DNA of 55,348 nt from Natronohydrobacter sp. (GCA_020832555.1 JAFIEM010000010.1:1-55348), one strand, 5' to 3'. Positions 46,792 to 54,331 are shown, counted from the first letter of the stretch. Notes: generated from the letters alone by a model not told the origin. Translations and numbers: made by a program.

Positions 46792-47582
46792 GTCACAGTT
46801 TCCGCTTGCTGAAACCAGTCGCACAGTACTTTCGAGACAACATCTGGCGCAGTCAGATGAACCATGTGGCGATGCCCTTCCATCACAACGGCGCGGCCCA
46901 AGGGGGCCGCCATGGCGATAGCCTCGGTCATCGCAGGCGTAGAATTGGCATCCTCTGCGCCGGTCAGAACCAAAAGCGGGCAGGTGATCTGGTCGATCCG
47001 GTCGGCATAGACACGATCGCCTTCAGCAAAGGCGCGATAGGCCGCACCATACCCCTCGGGCGTGTTCCGCCGGAGCCAGATGCCCGTCTGCCTGCGCAAT
47101 TCCGCCTGATCCGGGTCGAACCAACGATTGAGCGGCGCTTCGGGGTCATAGTCCGCGGTAGCGATCTGCGTCGCACGGGCCATGACCGCTTTGCGGGCCA
47201 TCGCATTTCGCCTGTAAACCGGGTTCAGAAGGACCGCTTTCGACACGAGGTCGGGGCGTTCGACGGCCAGTCCGACGGCCATCAGAGCCCCCATGGAATG
47301 ACCCGCCACGGCTACTGGTCCACAACCCAACGCCTCGATCACACGCGCTGTCCATGCCACAAAATCCGACAGACCTGCCTGACCGGGCAGCGGCGCGCTT
47401 TCGCCATGACCGGGCATGTCCACGGCAATGACGCGATACTGCAACGACAGCGCGTCGATTTGCGGCGTCCATGCCTCGGCGCACAGACCGACACCGTGGA
47501 TCAGCAACACCGGAGCGCCCTCTCCTGTTACAAGGGCACGGACCGCCAGACCGTCAGACAGATGCAGGATTTTCGAGGTCAT
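46788..47582 (-). CDS. Alpha/beta hydrolase
   Basis: 264-aa alpha/beta hydrolase. HGVGLCAEAWTPQIDAL (oxyanion HG motif), YRVIAVDMPGHGES, nucleophile elbow VAVAGHSMGALMAVGLA (Ser), acidic residue in LLVLTGAEDANSTP, and catalytic His in EGHRHMVHLTAPD. In the Rut pyrimidine pathway an alpha/beta hydrolase (RutD) acts after the LLM oxygenase, and a similar role here is plausible: hydrolysing an ester, enol-lactone or carbamate product. It overlaps the PF06684 gene by 29 bp and the reductase by 4 bp. Confidence 0.86.
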   Translation of the reverse strand: MTSKILHLSDGLAVRALVTGEGAPVLLIHGVGLCAEAWTPQIDALSLQYRVIAVDMPGHGESAPLPGQAGLSDFVAWTARVIEALGCGPVAVAGHSMGALMAVGLAVERPDLVSKAVLLNPVYRRNAMARKAVMARATQIATADYDPEAPLNRWFDPDQAELRRQTGIWLRRNTPEGYGAAYRAFAEGDRVYADRIDQITCPLLVLTGAEDANSTPAMTEAIAMAAPLGRAVVMEGHRHMVHLTAPDVVSKVLCDWFQQAETVT

Positions 47583-48156
47583 GGCCCAGATCTTTCAAAT
47601 CCTGATAGCGGTCGCCAATCCTGTGATGCGGCCTGCCCCCGGTCGCCGCGCCAAGCGCCACCACAATCTCATCGGCAGCCGGTGCATCAGGTATGGCGAA
47701 ATGCACGGTCAGATAATGTGACCGGCGCCCTTCGTCATGCTTGTCCATCAGCGGGATCATGACCGGCGTATTGGCCGCTCCCCGGATATTGGTAAAGGCG
47801 AGGTAGGTTTTCGCACCGAGGGCCTGCCGATAGTGATTGCCGAAACGCAAGGTATGTATCAGCGCACTGGCATGTTCGACTTCACCATCCAGGCCGACAA
47901 TCGCGGCTTTGCCATACGCTTCAACCTTGGCGGCCCCGCCTGCGGCATCAAGGATCATGTGGGTCAACAATTCACCCAGCCCCGGCGCAGCATCGTGAAT
48001 TGCGGGTTTCAGATCCTCGACGAAACCCTGTCCGGCCCAAGGGTTGCGGATCACCGCAGCCGCGCCGATCAGGGTCAGCGGCACCGGGGCTGCCTTGCCA
48101 CCCTCAATCAGCGTGGTTTCAACGAAAGTCAGTGTCTTGCGAATCAATGCTGGCAT
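47554..48156 (-). CDS. PF06684 'amino acid synthesis' family protein
   Basis: 200-aa protein, first in the operon, beginning MPALIRKTLTFVETTLIEGGKAAPVPLTLIGAAAVIRNPWAGQGFVEDL, with LGELLTHMILDAAGG, VEAYGKAAIVGLDGEVEHASALIHTLRFGNHYRQALGAKTYLAFTN and PLMDKHDEGRRSHYLTVHFAIPDAP. These fit the PF06684 family. Despite its name that family has no established reaction; it typically occurs as neighbouring copies beside oxygenases and hydrolases. ATG 48156 has AAGGAG upstream; the longer frame is spurious. It may process the primary substrate or a ring-cleavage product. Confidence 0.8.
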   Translation of the reverse strand: MPALIRKTLTFVETTLIEGGKAAPVPLTLIGAAAVIRNPWAGQGFVEDLKPAIHDAAPGLGELLTHMILDAAGGAAKVEAYGKAAIVGLDGEVEHASALIHTLRFGNHYRQALGAKTYLAFTNIRGAANTPVMIPLMDKHDEGRRSHYLTVHFAIPDAPAADEIVVALGAATGGRPHHRIGDRYQDLKDLGHDLENPASV

Positions 48157-48184
48157 CCTACGCTCCTTGGCTGCTCTGATAAGA

Positions 48185-48194
48185 TGGTATACCA
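48185..48194. promoter_or_regulatory. FCD-GntR operator palindrome
   Basis: TGGTATACCA, a perfect 10-bp palindrome containing the GTATAC core common to FCD-type GntR regulators. It sits 29 bases upstream of the PF06684 ATG and about 58 bases from the divergent GntR gene, so one site can control both. Confidence 0.7.
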
Positions 48195-48252
48195 ACAGAC
48201 AATATGTCAAACATTTCTTGCAAGCCTGTGAAACACCGCGTAACAAAATGGC

Positions 48253-48936
48253 ATGGACGCAGCAGAAAACAGTGATCTGAGAATCGATTACCCGGCTACG
48301 ACGCTGCGGGAACTGGCGGTCGAGCGGCTGCGCAAGGCCATCATTTCCGGTCACTTTGCCAGTGGCGCGCGGCTGGTCGAACGCACGCTGTGCGACCAGC
48401 TCGGTGTCTCGCGATCCGTGATCCGTGAAGCCATTCGTGTGCTTGAGGCAGAAGGTCTGGTCGAAACCCAGCCGCGCAGCGGCCCGGTCGTCGCGACACT
48501 TGACTGGACCGTAGCGGCCCAGATTTACAACATCCGGATCTTGCTCGAAGCCGATGCTGCCGCAGCCTGCGCAAGATGTGCAACACCCGAACTCGTCGCG
48601 GAACTGACCGGCGCAATCGAACAGTTACGCACAGCCTATGACAGCGCCCATGCGCAGACATTGCTTGATGCAACCACTTATTTCTACAAGGTCATCTTCA
48701 CATCAGCCGGTCAGCAGGTCGCCTGGGAAATCGTGCAGCGCCTGAACGGTCGTATTTCGCGCTTGCGGGCCATAACACTCGCCTCGACCGACAGAAGCAC
48801 CTCGGGCTATGCGCATATGCAACGGATTTTTCTGGCGATCTGCGCGCAAGACCCGGAAGCGGCGGCCTGCGCCGTGCGCGACCACCTGCGCGATGCGGCA
48901 GAAATCGCCCGACTGGCTTTGGAGCAGGCAGGATGA
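48253..48936 (+). CDS. GntR-family (FCD) regulator, divergent from the monooxygenase operon
   Basis: 227-aa GntR/FCD regulator: winged HTH TTLRELAVERLRKAIISGHFASGARLVERTLCDQLGVSRSVIREAIRVLEAEGLVETQPRSGPVVA, then an alpha-helical FCD domain beginning AAQIYNIRILLEADAAAACARCA with likely metal/ligand residues. It is divergent from the PF06684-hydrolase-reductase-monooxygenase-ALDH operon across a TGGTATACCA palindrome and overlaps the DUF1330 gene by 4 bp. It most likely represses the operon until the substrate or an intermediate is present. Confidence 0.87.
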   Translation: MDAAENSDLRIDYPATTLRELAVERLRKAIISGHFASGARLVERTLCDQLGVSRSVIREAIRVLEAEGLVETQPRSGPVVATLDWTVAAQIYNIRILLEADAAAACARCATPELVAELTGAIEQLRTAYDSAHAQTLLDATTYFYKVIFTSAGQQVAWEIVQRLNGRISRLRAITLASTDRSTSGYAHMQRIFLAICAQDPEAAACAVRDHLRDAAEIARLALEQAG

Positions 48937-49217
48937 CCGCGTATTGGATCGCGCATGTAACCGTCGAGGATGCCGAAGCCTATGCCGGATATCAGGCCCT
49001 GGCACCCGCCGCGTTCAAGCAATACGGCGCGGAATTCCTCGCGCGTGGCGGTGAACATGAAACGCTGGAAGGGCCGGATTTTCAGCGCCACATCGTGATC
49101 GCTTTCCCGTCGCTTGCTGCGGCCAGGGCCTGCTACAACAGCGCGGAATATCAGGCCGCCAAGACGAGACGGGATGGAGCTTGCCTCGCTCATGTCACTC
49201 TCGTCGATGGCTTGTGA
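48933..49217 (+). CDS. DUF1330 family protein
   Basis: 94-aa ferredoxin-like-fold protein: MTAYWIAHVTVEDAEAYAGYQALAPAAFKQYGAEFLARGGEHETLEGPDFQRHIVIAFPSLAAARACYNSAEYQAA. This is the DUF1330 pattern (Y-W-I/A-H-V, then F-x-S-x-x-x-A-x-x-x-Y-x-S-x-E-Y-Q). DUF1330 proteins often accompany catabolic oxygenases and may be isomerases or small-ligand binders. ATGA overlap with the GntR gene upstream ties it to this pathway rather than to the oxidase operon that follows convergently. Confidence 0.85.
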   Translation: MTAYWIAHVTVEDAEAYAGYQALAPAAFKQYGAEFLARGGEHETLEGPDFQRHIVIAFPSLAAARACYNSAEYQAAKTRRDGACLAHVTLVDGL

Positions 49218-49331
49218 CGCACGAGCGAACAGCTATACCGGCAGATCCTGCAAATGGCAGAACCCACTGCATCAGGATCACCCCAAGCCCTGCCGCGCCT
49301 CAAAGCTATGGTCGCCGCGCTGCAAGGAGCA

Positions 49332-49637
49332 TCAAAGCTGGCAACTGGAGGTAATGACGACCGGAAAAAGCGTGAAAACCGTTGCCACCAGACCGATCCA
49401 CAGACCCGCGCGCGGTAATTGCGCCCGCAAGCCCACACCTTGCGGCACGGCACGAAACAGCGGCCAGAACGCGAGCAGACCAAGGCACCAAAGACCCATC
49501 AGTGTGATGCGCGCAGTCTGGCTTGTGCCTGACGGGCTCAGGCCATCCGCACAGATTATCCCATGTGCCGCATAGACGACCACAAAGACCACGGCCCAGA
49601 GTGTCGGCCCTGCCAGCATTGCCCCCAGCCACTTCAT
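49332..49637 (-). CDS. Small membrane protein, last gene of the cytochrome oxidase operon
   Basis: 101 aa with three predicted membrane segments (about residues 8-27, AGPTLWAVVFVVVYAAHGII; 45-64, ITLMGLWCLGLLAFWPLFRA; 80-98, AGLWIGLVATVFTLFPVVI), and Cys in the loop HGIICADGL and the C-terminal TSSCQL. ATG 49637 overlaps the subunit I/III stop in ATGA; the longer frame to 49724 runs inside that gene. I do not recognise the family by name. The paired Cys facing one side of the membrane might serve in copper delivery or oxidase assembly, which is speculation. Confidence 0.72.
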   Translation of the reverse strand: MKWLGAMLAGPTLWAVVFVVVYAAHGIICADGLSPSGTSQTARITLMGLWCLGLLAFWPLFRAVPQGVGLRAQLPRAGLWIGLVATVFTLFPVVITSSCQL

Positions 49638-52165
49638 GCGGCCCCCTGCTGCGCGATCAATGCAATGATGGTGACAAGGGTCGTGACCGTCGTGAAATCC
49701 TGCCAAAGCCGCCAATGAGGCCACGCTCCGCGCGCAAGCTTGTCGATCTCACTGCGTCGATGCTGGTCAAGCACAAAGGCCGCCATGCCGCATGCAACCA
49801 GCACATGTAGCCCGACATAGCCTGCCATGACAGCGCGCAGCGCGTCCCGGGCATGGGCAGTGGGATCGTCCAGCACGGGAAGAAGCCCTGCCAACAAAGC
49901 AATGAGTGCAACGCTGTTGGCCAGCAGACCCGTAAGCGCCCAGATCGGGGCCTCACCACGCACGGCGCCCATTCCCAGCAGCAACGCCCCGGCAACAACA
50001 ACCATCGTCCAGAGCGCACGCGTGGTATCCATCATGGCCAGCGGCGCGGGTGGGCCTTGGGTCACAACCGACAGGAACGCCAATCCGAACAGGACGGATG
50101 CAAATAGCGCCCCATTCGCCACCAGCAACGCCATCAGCCCGCTTTGCCCAAGACTCTGGCGGGCATGATGATGGACTGTCAGCGTCAGACCAGGCGCAAC
50201 CTCGATCCCGTCCAGCGCCCCGCGCGGCGCAAGACCACGCGCCCAGACCCATATGAGCACAGCCACGGGGATCAGTGCAGCGCCGGCCAAGGCATAAAGC
50301 CCAGCCAGCATCAACAGGACGAAAACCCCGATACTGCCCGAAAGCACAAATGGCAGCGCAGTATTGCCCGGCAGAAGAGCCACATGATCGGGCCTTGCGG
50401 CCCCGACGGATGTGACCAGAAACTCGCGCCGACCGCGCGGGGCACCGGGCAAAACGCCTTCGCCGCGCGCAAGCGCCAGCATCACCTCGTCTGCAGGCCG
50501 GTCGAGATGCCGCGCTGTGGGTTGCGAGGCAAAGTTGAAGTTCGGCGCAGGCAAGGGCATGGCCCAATCGAGCGTCGTCGCGCGCCAGGGATCGCGGCGC
50601 GCGCGCATGCCAAGCGTCATCTGCAACAGCATGTCCAGCGCGAACATGGCGAAACCGATGGTCATGGCGAAGCCGAAGATCGATGAGGTCAGGTTCAGCC
50701 AGATCCATTCGGGATTGTCCGGGTAGACATCAATCCGGCGCGGCATGCCCATCAGCCCGGTCAGATGCATGATGAAGAAGGTGCCATGAAACCCGATCAG
50801 GATGATCCAGAACGCCGCTTCGCCCAGCCCCCGGACCCGCGTCCGTCCGGTTATCAGCGGCATCCAGTATGTGATGGCCGCCATCATCGGAAAGACAAAG
50901 CCGCCGATCAGCACATAATGCAGATGCGCCGTGACAAAGGCCGTATCGTGCGCCTGCCAGTTGAACGGCACAATCGCCAGCATCACGCCCGTCAACCCGC
51001 CCATGACGAAAGTCAGGAAGAAGCCCAGGATGTGATACATCGGCAGATGCAGTTCTGGCCGACCCTTCCACATTGTCCCGATCCAGGCGAAGACTTGCAC
51101 CGCTGTTGGCACCGCCACCAGCACGGACGCCGCCGAAAAGAACGCAAGCGCCATATGCGGGATGCCAACAGTGAACATGTGATGCACCCACAACCCGAAG
51201 GACAGAAAAACCAGCCCCAGAATGGCTGCGACAATCGCGCCATAGCCAAGAATGCGTGTACGACACAGGATCGGAATGATCGTGGACATGGCACCTGCGG
51301 CGGGCAGGAAGATGATATAGACTTCCGGATGGCCAAACAGCCAGAACAGGTGCTGCCACAAAAGCGGATCCCCTCCGCGCTCCGGATCGAAGAATGGCCA
51401 GCCAAAGGCGCGCTCCAACTCCAGCAGCACCGAGCCCGCGATCAGTGGCGGAAAGCCCACCAGCATCATCACGCTGGTGCCGAGCATATACCACGCGAAA
51501 AGGGGCATTTCGGTCAGCTTCATCCCCGGCGCGCGCTGACGCAGGATGGTCACGGTAATCTCGACCGCCGCTGCAACAGCCGAAATCTCGACAAATGTCA
51601 CGCCCAGAAGCCAGACATCGGCATTGATACCGGGAGAGTAGGTAGCACTCGAAAGCGGCGTATACATGAACCAGCCATCCCGCGGCGCAACACCGAAAAG
51701 AAGCGCCGTCAGCATGATCAGCCCCCCGAACAGATAGCACCAATAGCCAAGCGCCGTCAGGCGCGGAAAAGCCATGTCGCGCGTGCCCAGTATCTTCGGC
51801 AGAAGCCAGATGGCCAACCCTTCCAGCATGGGGATGGCAAACAGAAACATCATGATGCTGCCATGCATCGTGAAGATCTGATTATAGAGTTCGGTATCCA
51901 GAAATGCACCGTCAGGGGTTGCAAGCTGCGCGCGAATGAGCATCGACAGGATGCCGCCAATCGCGAAAAACACGAAGGCTGTCGCCATGAAACGCAAGCC
52001 CAGCGTCGTGTGCGAAACAGAAGTAATCTGCCCCCAGAGCCCACGATCATTGGACCATACCGCGTCCATCTCTCGGTTCAGGGCCAATGCCCGCTGCGCT
52101 GGATTGCGGGGCAGATCGGCGGTCGCAATGCGCGCGGCGTCTGAGGGGAAGGTCGCGTCAGTCAT
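49634..52165 (-). CDS. Cytochrome c oxidase, fused subunits I and III
   Basis: 843-aa heme-copper oxidase. Residues about 20-545 are subunit I: heme ligand His in FTMHGSIMMFLF, D-channel Asp in GTRDMAFPR, the HPEVYI block with the Glu gate and the cross-linked Tyr (FWLFGHPEVYIIFLP), CuB His pair WVHHMFTVG, and heme ligands in AHLHYVLIGG. Residues about 600-843 are a subunit III-like set of helices (VHHHARQSLGQSGLMALLVANGALFAS). The position of the conserved K-channel Lys (VPTGIKVFSW in classical oxidases) is Gln here (VPTAVQVFAW). It overlaps subunit II by 8 bp. Reaction: oxygen reduction coupled to proton pumping. Confidence 0.9.
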   Translation of the reverse strand: MTDATFPSDAARIATADLPRNPAQRALALNREMDAVWSNDRGLWGQITSVSHTTLGLRFMATAFVFFAIGGILSMLIRAQLATPDGAFLDTELYNQIFTMHGSIMMFLFAIPMLEGLAIWLLPKILGTRDMAFPRLTALGYWCYLFGGLIMLTALLFGVAPRDGWFMYTPLSSATYSPGINADVWLLGVTFVEISAVAAAVEITVTILRQRAPGMKLTEMPLFAWYMLGTSVMMLVGFPPLIAGSVLLELERAFGWPFFDPERGGDPLLWQHLFWLFGHPEVYIIFLPAAGAMSTIIPILCRTRILGYGAIVAAILGLVFLSFGLWVHHMFTVGIPHMALAFFSAASVLVAVPTAVQVFAWIGTMWKGRPELHLPMYHILGFFLTFVMGGLTGVMLAIVPFNWQAHDTAFVTAHLHYVLIGGFVFPMMAAITYWMPLITGRTRVRGLGEAAFWIILIGFHGTFFIMHLTGLMGMPRRIDVYPDNPEWIWLNLTSSIFGFAMTIGFAMFALDMLLQMTLGMRARRDPWRATTLDWAMPLPAPNFNFASQPTARHLDRPADEVMLALARGEGVLPGAPRGRREFLVTSVGAARPDHVALLPGNTALPFVLSGSIGVFVLLMLAGLYALAGAALIPVAVLIWVWARGLAPRGALDGIEVAPGLTLTVHHHARQSLGQSGLMALLVANGALFASVLFGLAFLSVVTQGPPAPLAMMDTTRALWTMVVVAGALLLGMGAVRGEAPIWALTGLLANSVALIALLAGLLPVLDDPTAHARDALRAVMAGYVGLHVLVACGMAAFVLDQHRRSEIDKLARGAWPHWRLWQDFTTVTTLVTIIALIAQQGAA

Positions 52166-52814
52166 TCGGTCCCTCGCTCAATTCCGGGGGCCATTCGGCA
52201 TGGGCCCGCACCTCGAACCGCATCCGCGCGTGACCTGAACCGCAGAATTCCGCGCAAAGCCCCGCATAGGTGCCAGGATGGTCCGCCATCAATCGCAGCC
52301 GGTTTGTGCGACCTGGAATCGCGTCCAGCTTACCCGCCAGACGCGGCACCCAGAAGGAATGGATCACATCTTCCGAGGTGATCAGCACATCGACGGGTTG
52401 ACCTGCCGGGATATGCAGCAGATCGGTGCTTTCAACCGGCGCCCCCTCTGGCCCGTCATGCGAAAACTGCCAGCCCCATTGATAGGCATGGGCGCGCACG
52501 GTCACTGCACCGTCATCGCGCGGCAGGATCCGCTCGCCGACAACCAGCCCTGCGCCAAGCACAAGCGAAAGAACCACGAACGAGAATCCCAGCCCAAGCC
52601 CATGCGTCCAGCGCCTTGCCGCCGTTTCACGCGGTTGCCCCAGGCTGAGCACGAGCAGAACCAGCACAAAAAGTGTGATTACCGCCGATCCTGCGAACAT
52701 CGCCCACCACAACCAGGCGATGTCAGCCGCCACCGGTCCCGAGGGCGCAAGCGTGGACAACGGCCCCCCGCAGCCCGCAACGACCATAGGCAGGATCAGC
52801 AACATCCGCTTCAT
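52158..52814 (-). CDS. Cytochrome c oxidase subunit II (lipoprotein, CuA site)
   Basis: 218 aa. The N-terminal lipoprotein signal ends LPMVVAGC, two transmembrane helices follow (about 35-60 and 75-96), then the periplasmic CuA cupredoxin domain: YQWGWQFSHDG, HSFWVPRLAGKLDAIPGR, and the CuA ligands in AGLCAEFCGSGHARMRF (Cys, Cys, His, Met). It lacks a fused C-terminal cytochrome c domain, so electrons must come from a separate cytochrome c. ATG overlaps the CopD-like gene stop by 4 bp. Confidence 0.92.
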   Translation of the reverse strand: MKRMLLILPMVVAGCGGPLSTLAPSGPVAADIAWLWWAMFAGSAVITLFVLVLLVLSLGQPRETAARRWTHGLGLGFSFVVLSLVLGAGLVVGERILPRDDGAVTVRAHAYQWGWQFSHDGPEGAPVESTDLLHIPAGQPVDVLITSEDVIHSFWVPRLAGKLDAIPGRTNRLRLMADHPGTYAGLCAEFCGSGHARMRFEVRAHAEWPPELSEGPND

Positions 52815-53317
52815 AGCGGCTCGATCCGCGCTGGAATGGCGTTCCCGCGCGGTTCCCGAAGGATCTCCGGCACCCGGTCCAGCATCGCGCCCAGATCAGG
52901 TTTGGCCAGCACCAGCCACAGAACCAGCCCGATCAATGGGACCAAGGCGATCAGTGACAGGCCAACCGGCGGAATGTCATATGCGCTGCGCCGCTCACCT
53001 GCCTGGACGACAAGATGCCCGAACCATGCATGCAGCATCACCATACCCATAACGGCGAGAAGCTTCGCCGCCATCCAGGCGTCCAGCACTTCCAGCCAGA
53101 AAATCAGGACGGTCCCGACGGCGACGGCAATCACGGCGGCAGGCGAAATCACGCGTGTGTAGCTGTAATGCGTCAACCAGCGAAACTCGGTGAAGCCTGC
53201 CTGAGTCCTGAACCGCTCATGCCGCCCATGCAGATGCAAGAGGACGGGCAAGAGAATGAGACCGGCGCACCAGATTGCCAGAGCCGCAATATGCACCGCT
53301 TTCAGCAAGGCGATCAT
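52811..53317 (-). CDS. CopD/HemJ-like membrane protein in oxidase operon
   Basis: 168-aa four-helix inner-membrane protein: MIALLKAVHIAALAIWCAGLILLPVLLHLHGR, FTEFRWLTHYSYTRVISPAAVIAVAVGTVLIF, MAAKLLAVMGMVMLHAWFGHLVVQAGE, and a last helix followed by the tail REPRGNAIPARIEPL. The conserved His residues in KAVHIAALAIW and MLHAWFGHL resemble heme- or copper-binding sites of CopD and protoporphyrinogen oxidase HemJ. Placed between ctaG and subunit II with 4-bp overlaps at both ends, it is likely a cofactor-insertion or copper-handling helper. Confidence 0.78.
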   Translation of the reverse strand: MIALLKAVHIAALAIWCAGLILLPVLLHLHGRHERFRTQAGFTEFRWLTHYSYTRVISPAAVIAVAVGTVLIFWLEVLDAWMAAKLLAVMGMVMLHAWFGHLVVQAGERRSAYDIPPVGLSLIALVPLIGLVLWLVLAKPDLGAMLDRVPEILREPRGNAIPARIEPL

Positions 53318-54057
53318 GCACGCTGATCCTGTCGCAACAATCGCCACGCAAGAAAGCCCGCCAGAACCGCTGCAGGTATCATGCCGGGAATCCACATGAT
53401 CAAGCCAGCCAGTTGCTGGTCTTGCGCCGCGCTCAGACCCCAGACCGGCGCATGGGCCAGATGCTCCAGATAGAAGGGGCCGGGCGCGAATGTCAGAAGC
53501 GCCCCCAACAGTCCCATTTGTGCGACGAGCGTCATCAGCCCGAGAACGGGTGCCGGGCTGCGATCCTGAAACAACGCGGAAAAAAATGCCCAGGCAGGCA
53601 GGATCAGAGCGACCTGCATGGCCCAGTAGACAGTCGCATCTTCCCATGCCGCAGAGTAGACCTGCGGAATATGCCAGGCCCAGAGCGCGCCAGACAAGGC
53701 GAGAAGCGCAAGCATGGCTGGAAGGCGACGCAAGGGGAAGGCGATGGCAAGCGCTGGGGCCAGAACGCCGATGACAACCAGATGATGCACTGTGCGCGCA
53801 GCGAAAAGCGCGACGCTGAGCGCACAAAGCGGGGAAATGAAAGCAAGAGTGGCGGCAAAGGCAGCAACTCCGAACCCGGCTTGCCGCGTCTTCTCGGCGC
53901 CACGCAGCACGAGAACGCCGCATGCGCCAAAAGCGAGAAATGCCCCCAGCAGGAACGGATCGTTGTTCCAACTGCCAAGCCAATCCATCGGCGTCGGCGG
54001 GGGTCCGCAATAGGGCGTGTCTGGCAGAGTCACAGCGATCATGCACCGACAACGCAT
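53314..54057 (-). CDS. ctaG: Cytochrome c oxidase assembly factor CtaG (caa3 type)
   Basis: About 247-aa polytopic membrane protein of PF09678, needed for copper delivery to caa3-type oxidases. It has PYCGPPPTPMDWLGSWNNDPFLLGAFLAF near the start, HHLVVIGVLAPALAIAFPL, ALWAWHIPQVYSAAWEDATVYWAMQVALILPAWAFF and GLIMWIPGMIPAAVLAG, the conserved family regions with His and Met for copper. First gene of the operon. The start may be ATG 54057 or ATG 54042 (MIAVTLPDTP); neither has a good ribosome site. No clear promoter was identified upstream. Confidence 0.88.
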   Translation of the reverse strand: MRCRCMIAVTLPDTPYCGPPPTPMDWLGSWNNDPFLLGAFLAFGACGVLVLRGAEKTRQAGFGVAAFAATLAFISPLCALSVALFAARTVHHLVVIGVLAPALAIAFPLRRLPAMLALLALSGALWAWHIPQVYSAAWEDATVYWAMQVALILPAWAFFSALFQDRSPAPVLGLMTLVAQMGLLGALLTFAPGPFYLEHLAHAPVWGLSAAQDQQLAGLIMWIPGMIPAAVLAGFLAWRLLRQDQRA

Positions 54058-54079
54058 TCATCCGGGAACGGTTCCAGAG

Positions 54080-54110
54080 AAAAAGACAGCGCTCGGAAAA
54101 AGCGCTGCCT
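54080..54110 (-). terminator. Terminator of the 25-aa peptide gene
   Basis: Minus-strand stem CAGCGC / GCGCTG around TTTTTCCGA, followed by TCTTTTTCT. It lies shortly after the peptide gene stop and just before the ctaG start, so it also insulates the oxidase operon from the stress promoter. Confidence 0.65.
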
Positions 54111-54122
54111 CAAATGAATTCT

Positions 54123-54200
54123 TCAAACTACTCCGAACAGGAAAAGAAGAATGATGACAGGTATCGGAATACCAATAAACCAGAGAAGAATTCCACGCAT
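54123..54200 (-). CDS. 25-aa hydrophobic membrane peptide with its own stress promoter
   Basis: Not a classical ORF call, but a complete expression unit. An exact EcfG-type promoter (54264-54240) is followed by a 40-base leader, a strong GGAGG (about 54206-54210) six bases before ATG 54200, 25 codons and TGA, then a terminator. The product MRGILLWFIGIPIPVIILLF plus LFGVV is a single hydrophobic helix broken by two Pro residues (IPIP), with one Arg at the N-terminus. I have an impression of similar short peptides in other proteobacteria but cannot name a family. Likely inserted in the inner membrane under stress. Confidence 0.68.
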   Translation of the reverse strand: MRGILLWFIGIPIPVIILLFLFGVV

Positions 54201-54239
54201 TTGAGCCTCCTGCATTTTTCAAAGAGCTATTGAGTATAA

Positions 54240-54264
54240 AACGCTGGTATGGCTGTTTTGTTCC
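54240..54264 (-). promoter_or_regulatory. EcfG-type promoter of the membrane peptide gene
   Basis: Minus strand GGAAC (54264-54260) and CGTT (54243-54240), exactly 16 bases apart. It lies right after the terminator of the PRC-barrel gene, so it drives a separate transcript. Confidence 0.75.
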
Positions 54265-54277
54265 CATTTTTACGAAA

Positions 54278-54301
54278 ATGGCCCACCTTCCGGTGGGCCA
54301 T
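54278..54301 (-). terminator. Terminator of the double PRC-barrel gene
   Basis: 10-bp stem ATGGCCCACC / GGTGGGCCAT with a 4-base loop, followed on the minus strand by TTTTCGTAAAAA. About 30 bases after the stop. Confidence 0.75.
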
Positions 54302-54331
54302 GTCACTCACTACAGGCACAATCGCAACGCC

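Noticed and set aside
43353-48156. Rut pyrimidine degradation operon
   Set aside because: No rutB or rutC homologues, monooxygenase sequence and length do not fit RutA, and aldehyde dehydrogenase and PF06684 genes are not part of Rut.
52811-54061. Single 416-aa protein spanning the CopD-like gene and the region opposite ctaG frame
   Set aside because: Its N-terminal 248 residues are low-quality, Arg/Ser/Cys-rich sequence out of frame with ctaG; the real gene starts at ATG 53317 overlapping the ctaG stop.
54061-54080. GGAACCGTT near the ctaG start as another EcfG promoter
   Set aside because: The -35-like and -10-like boxes are adjacent, without the 16-17 base spacer.
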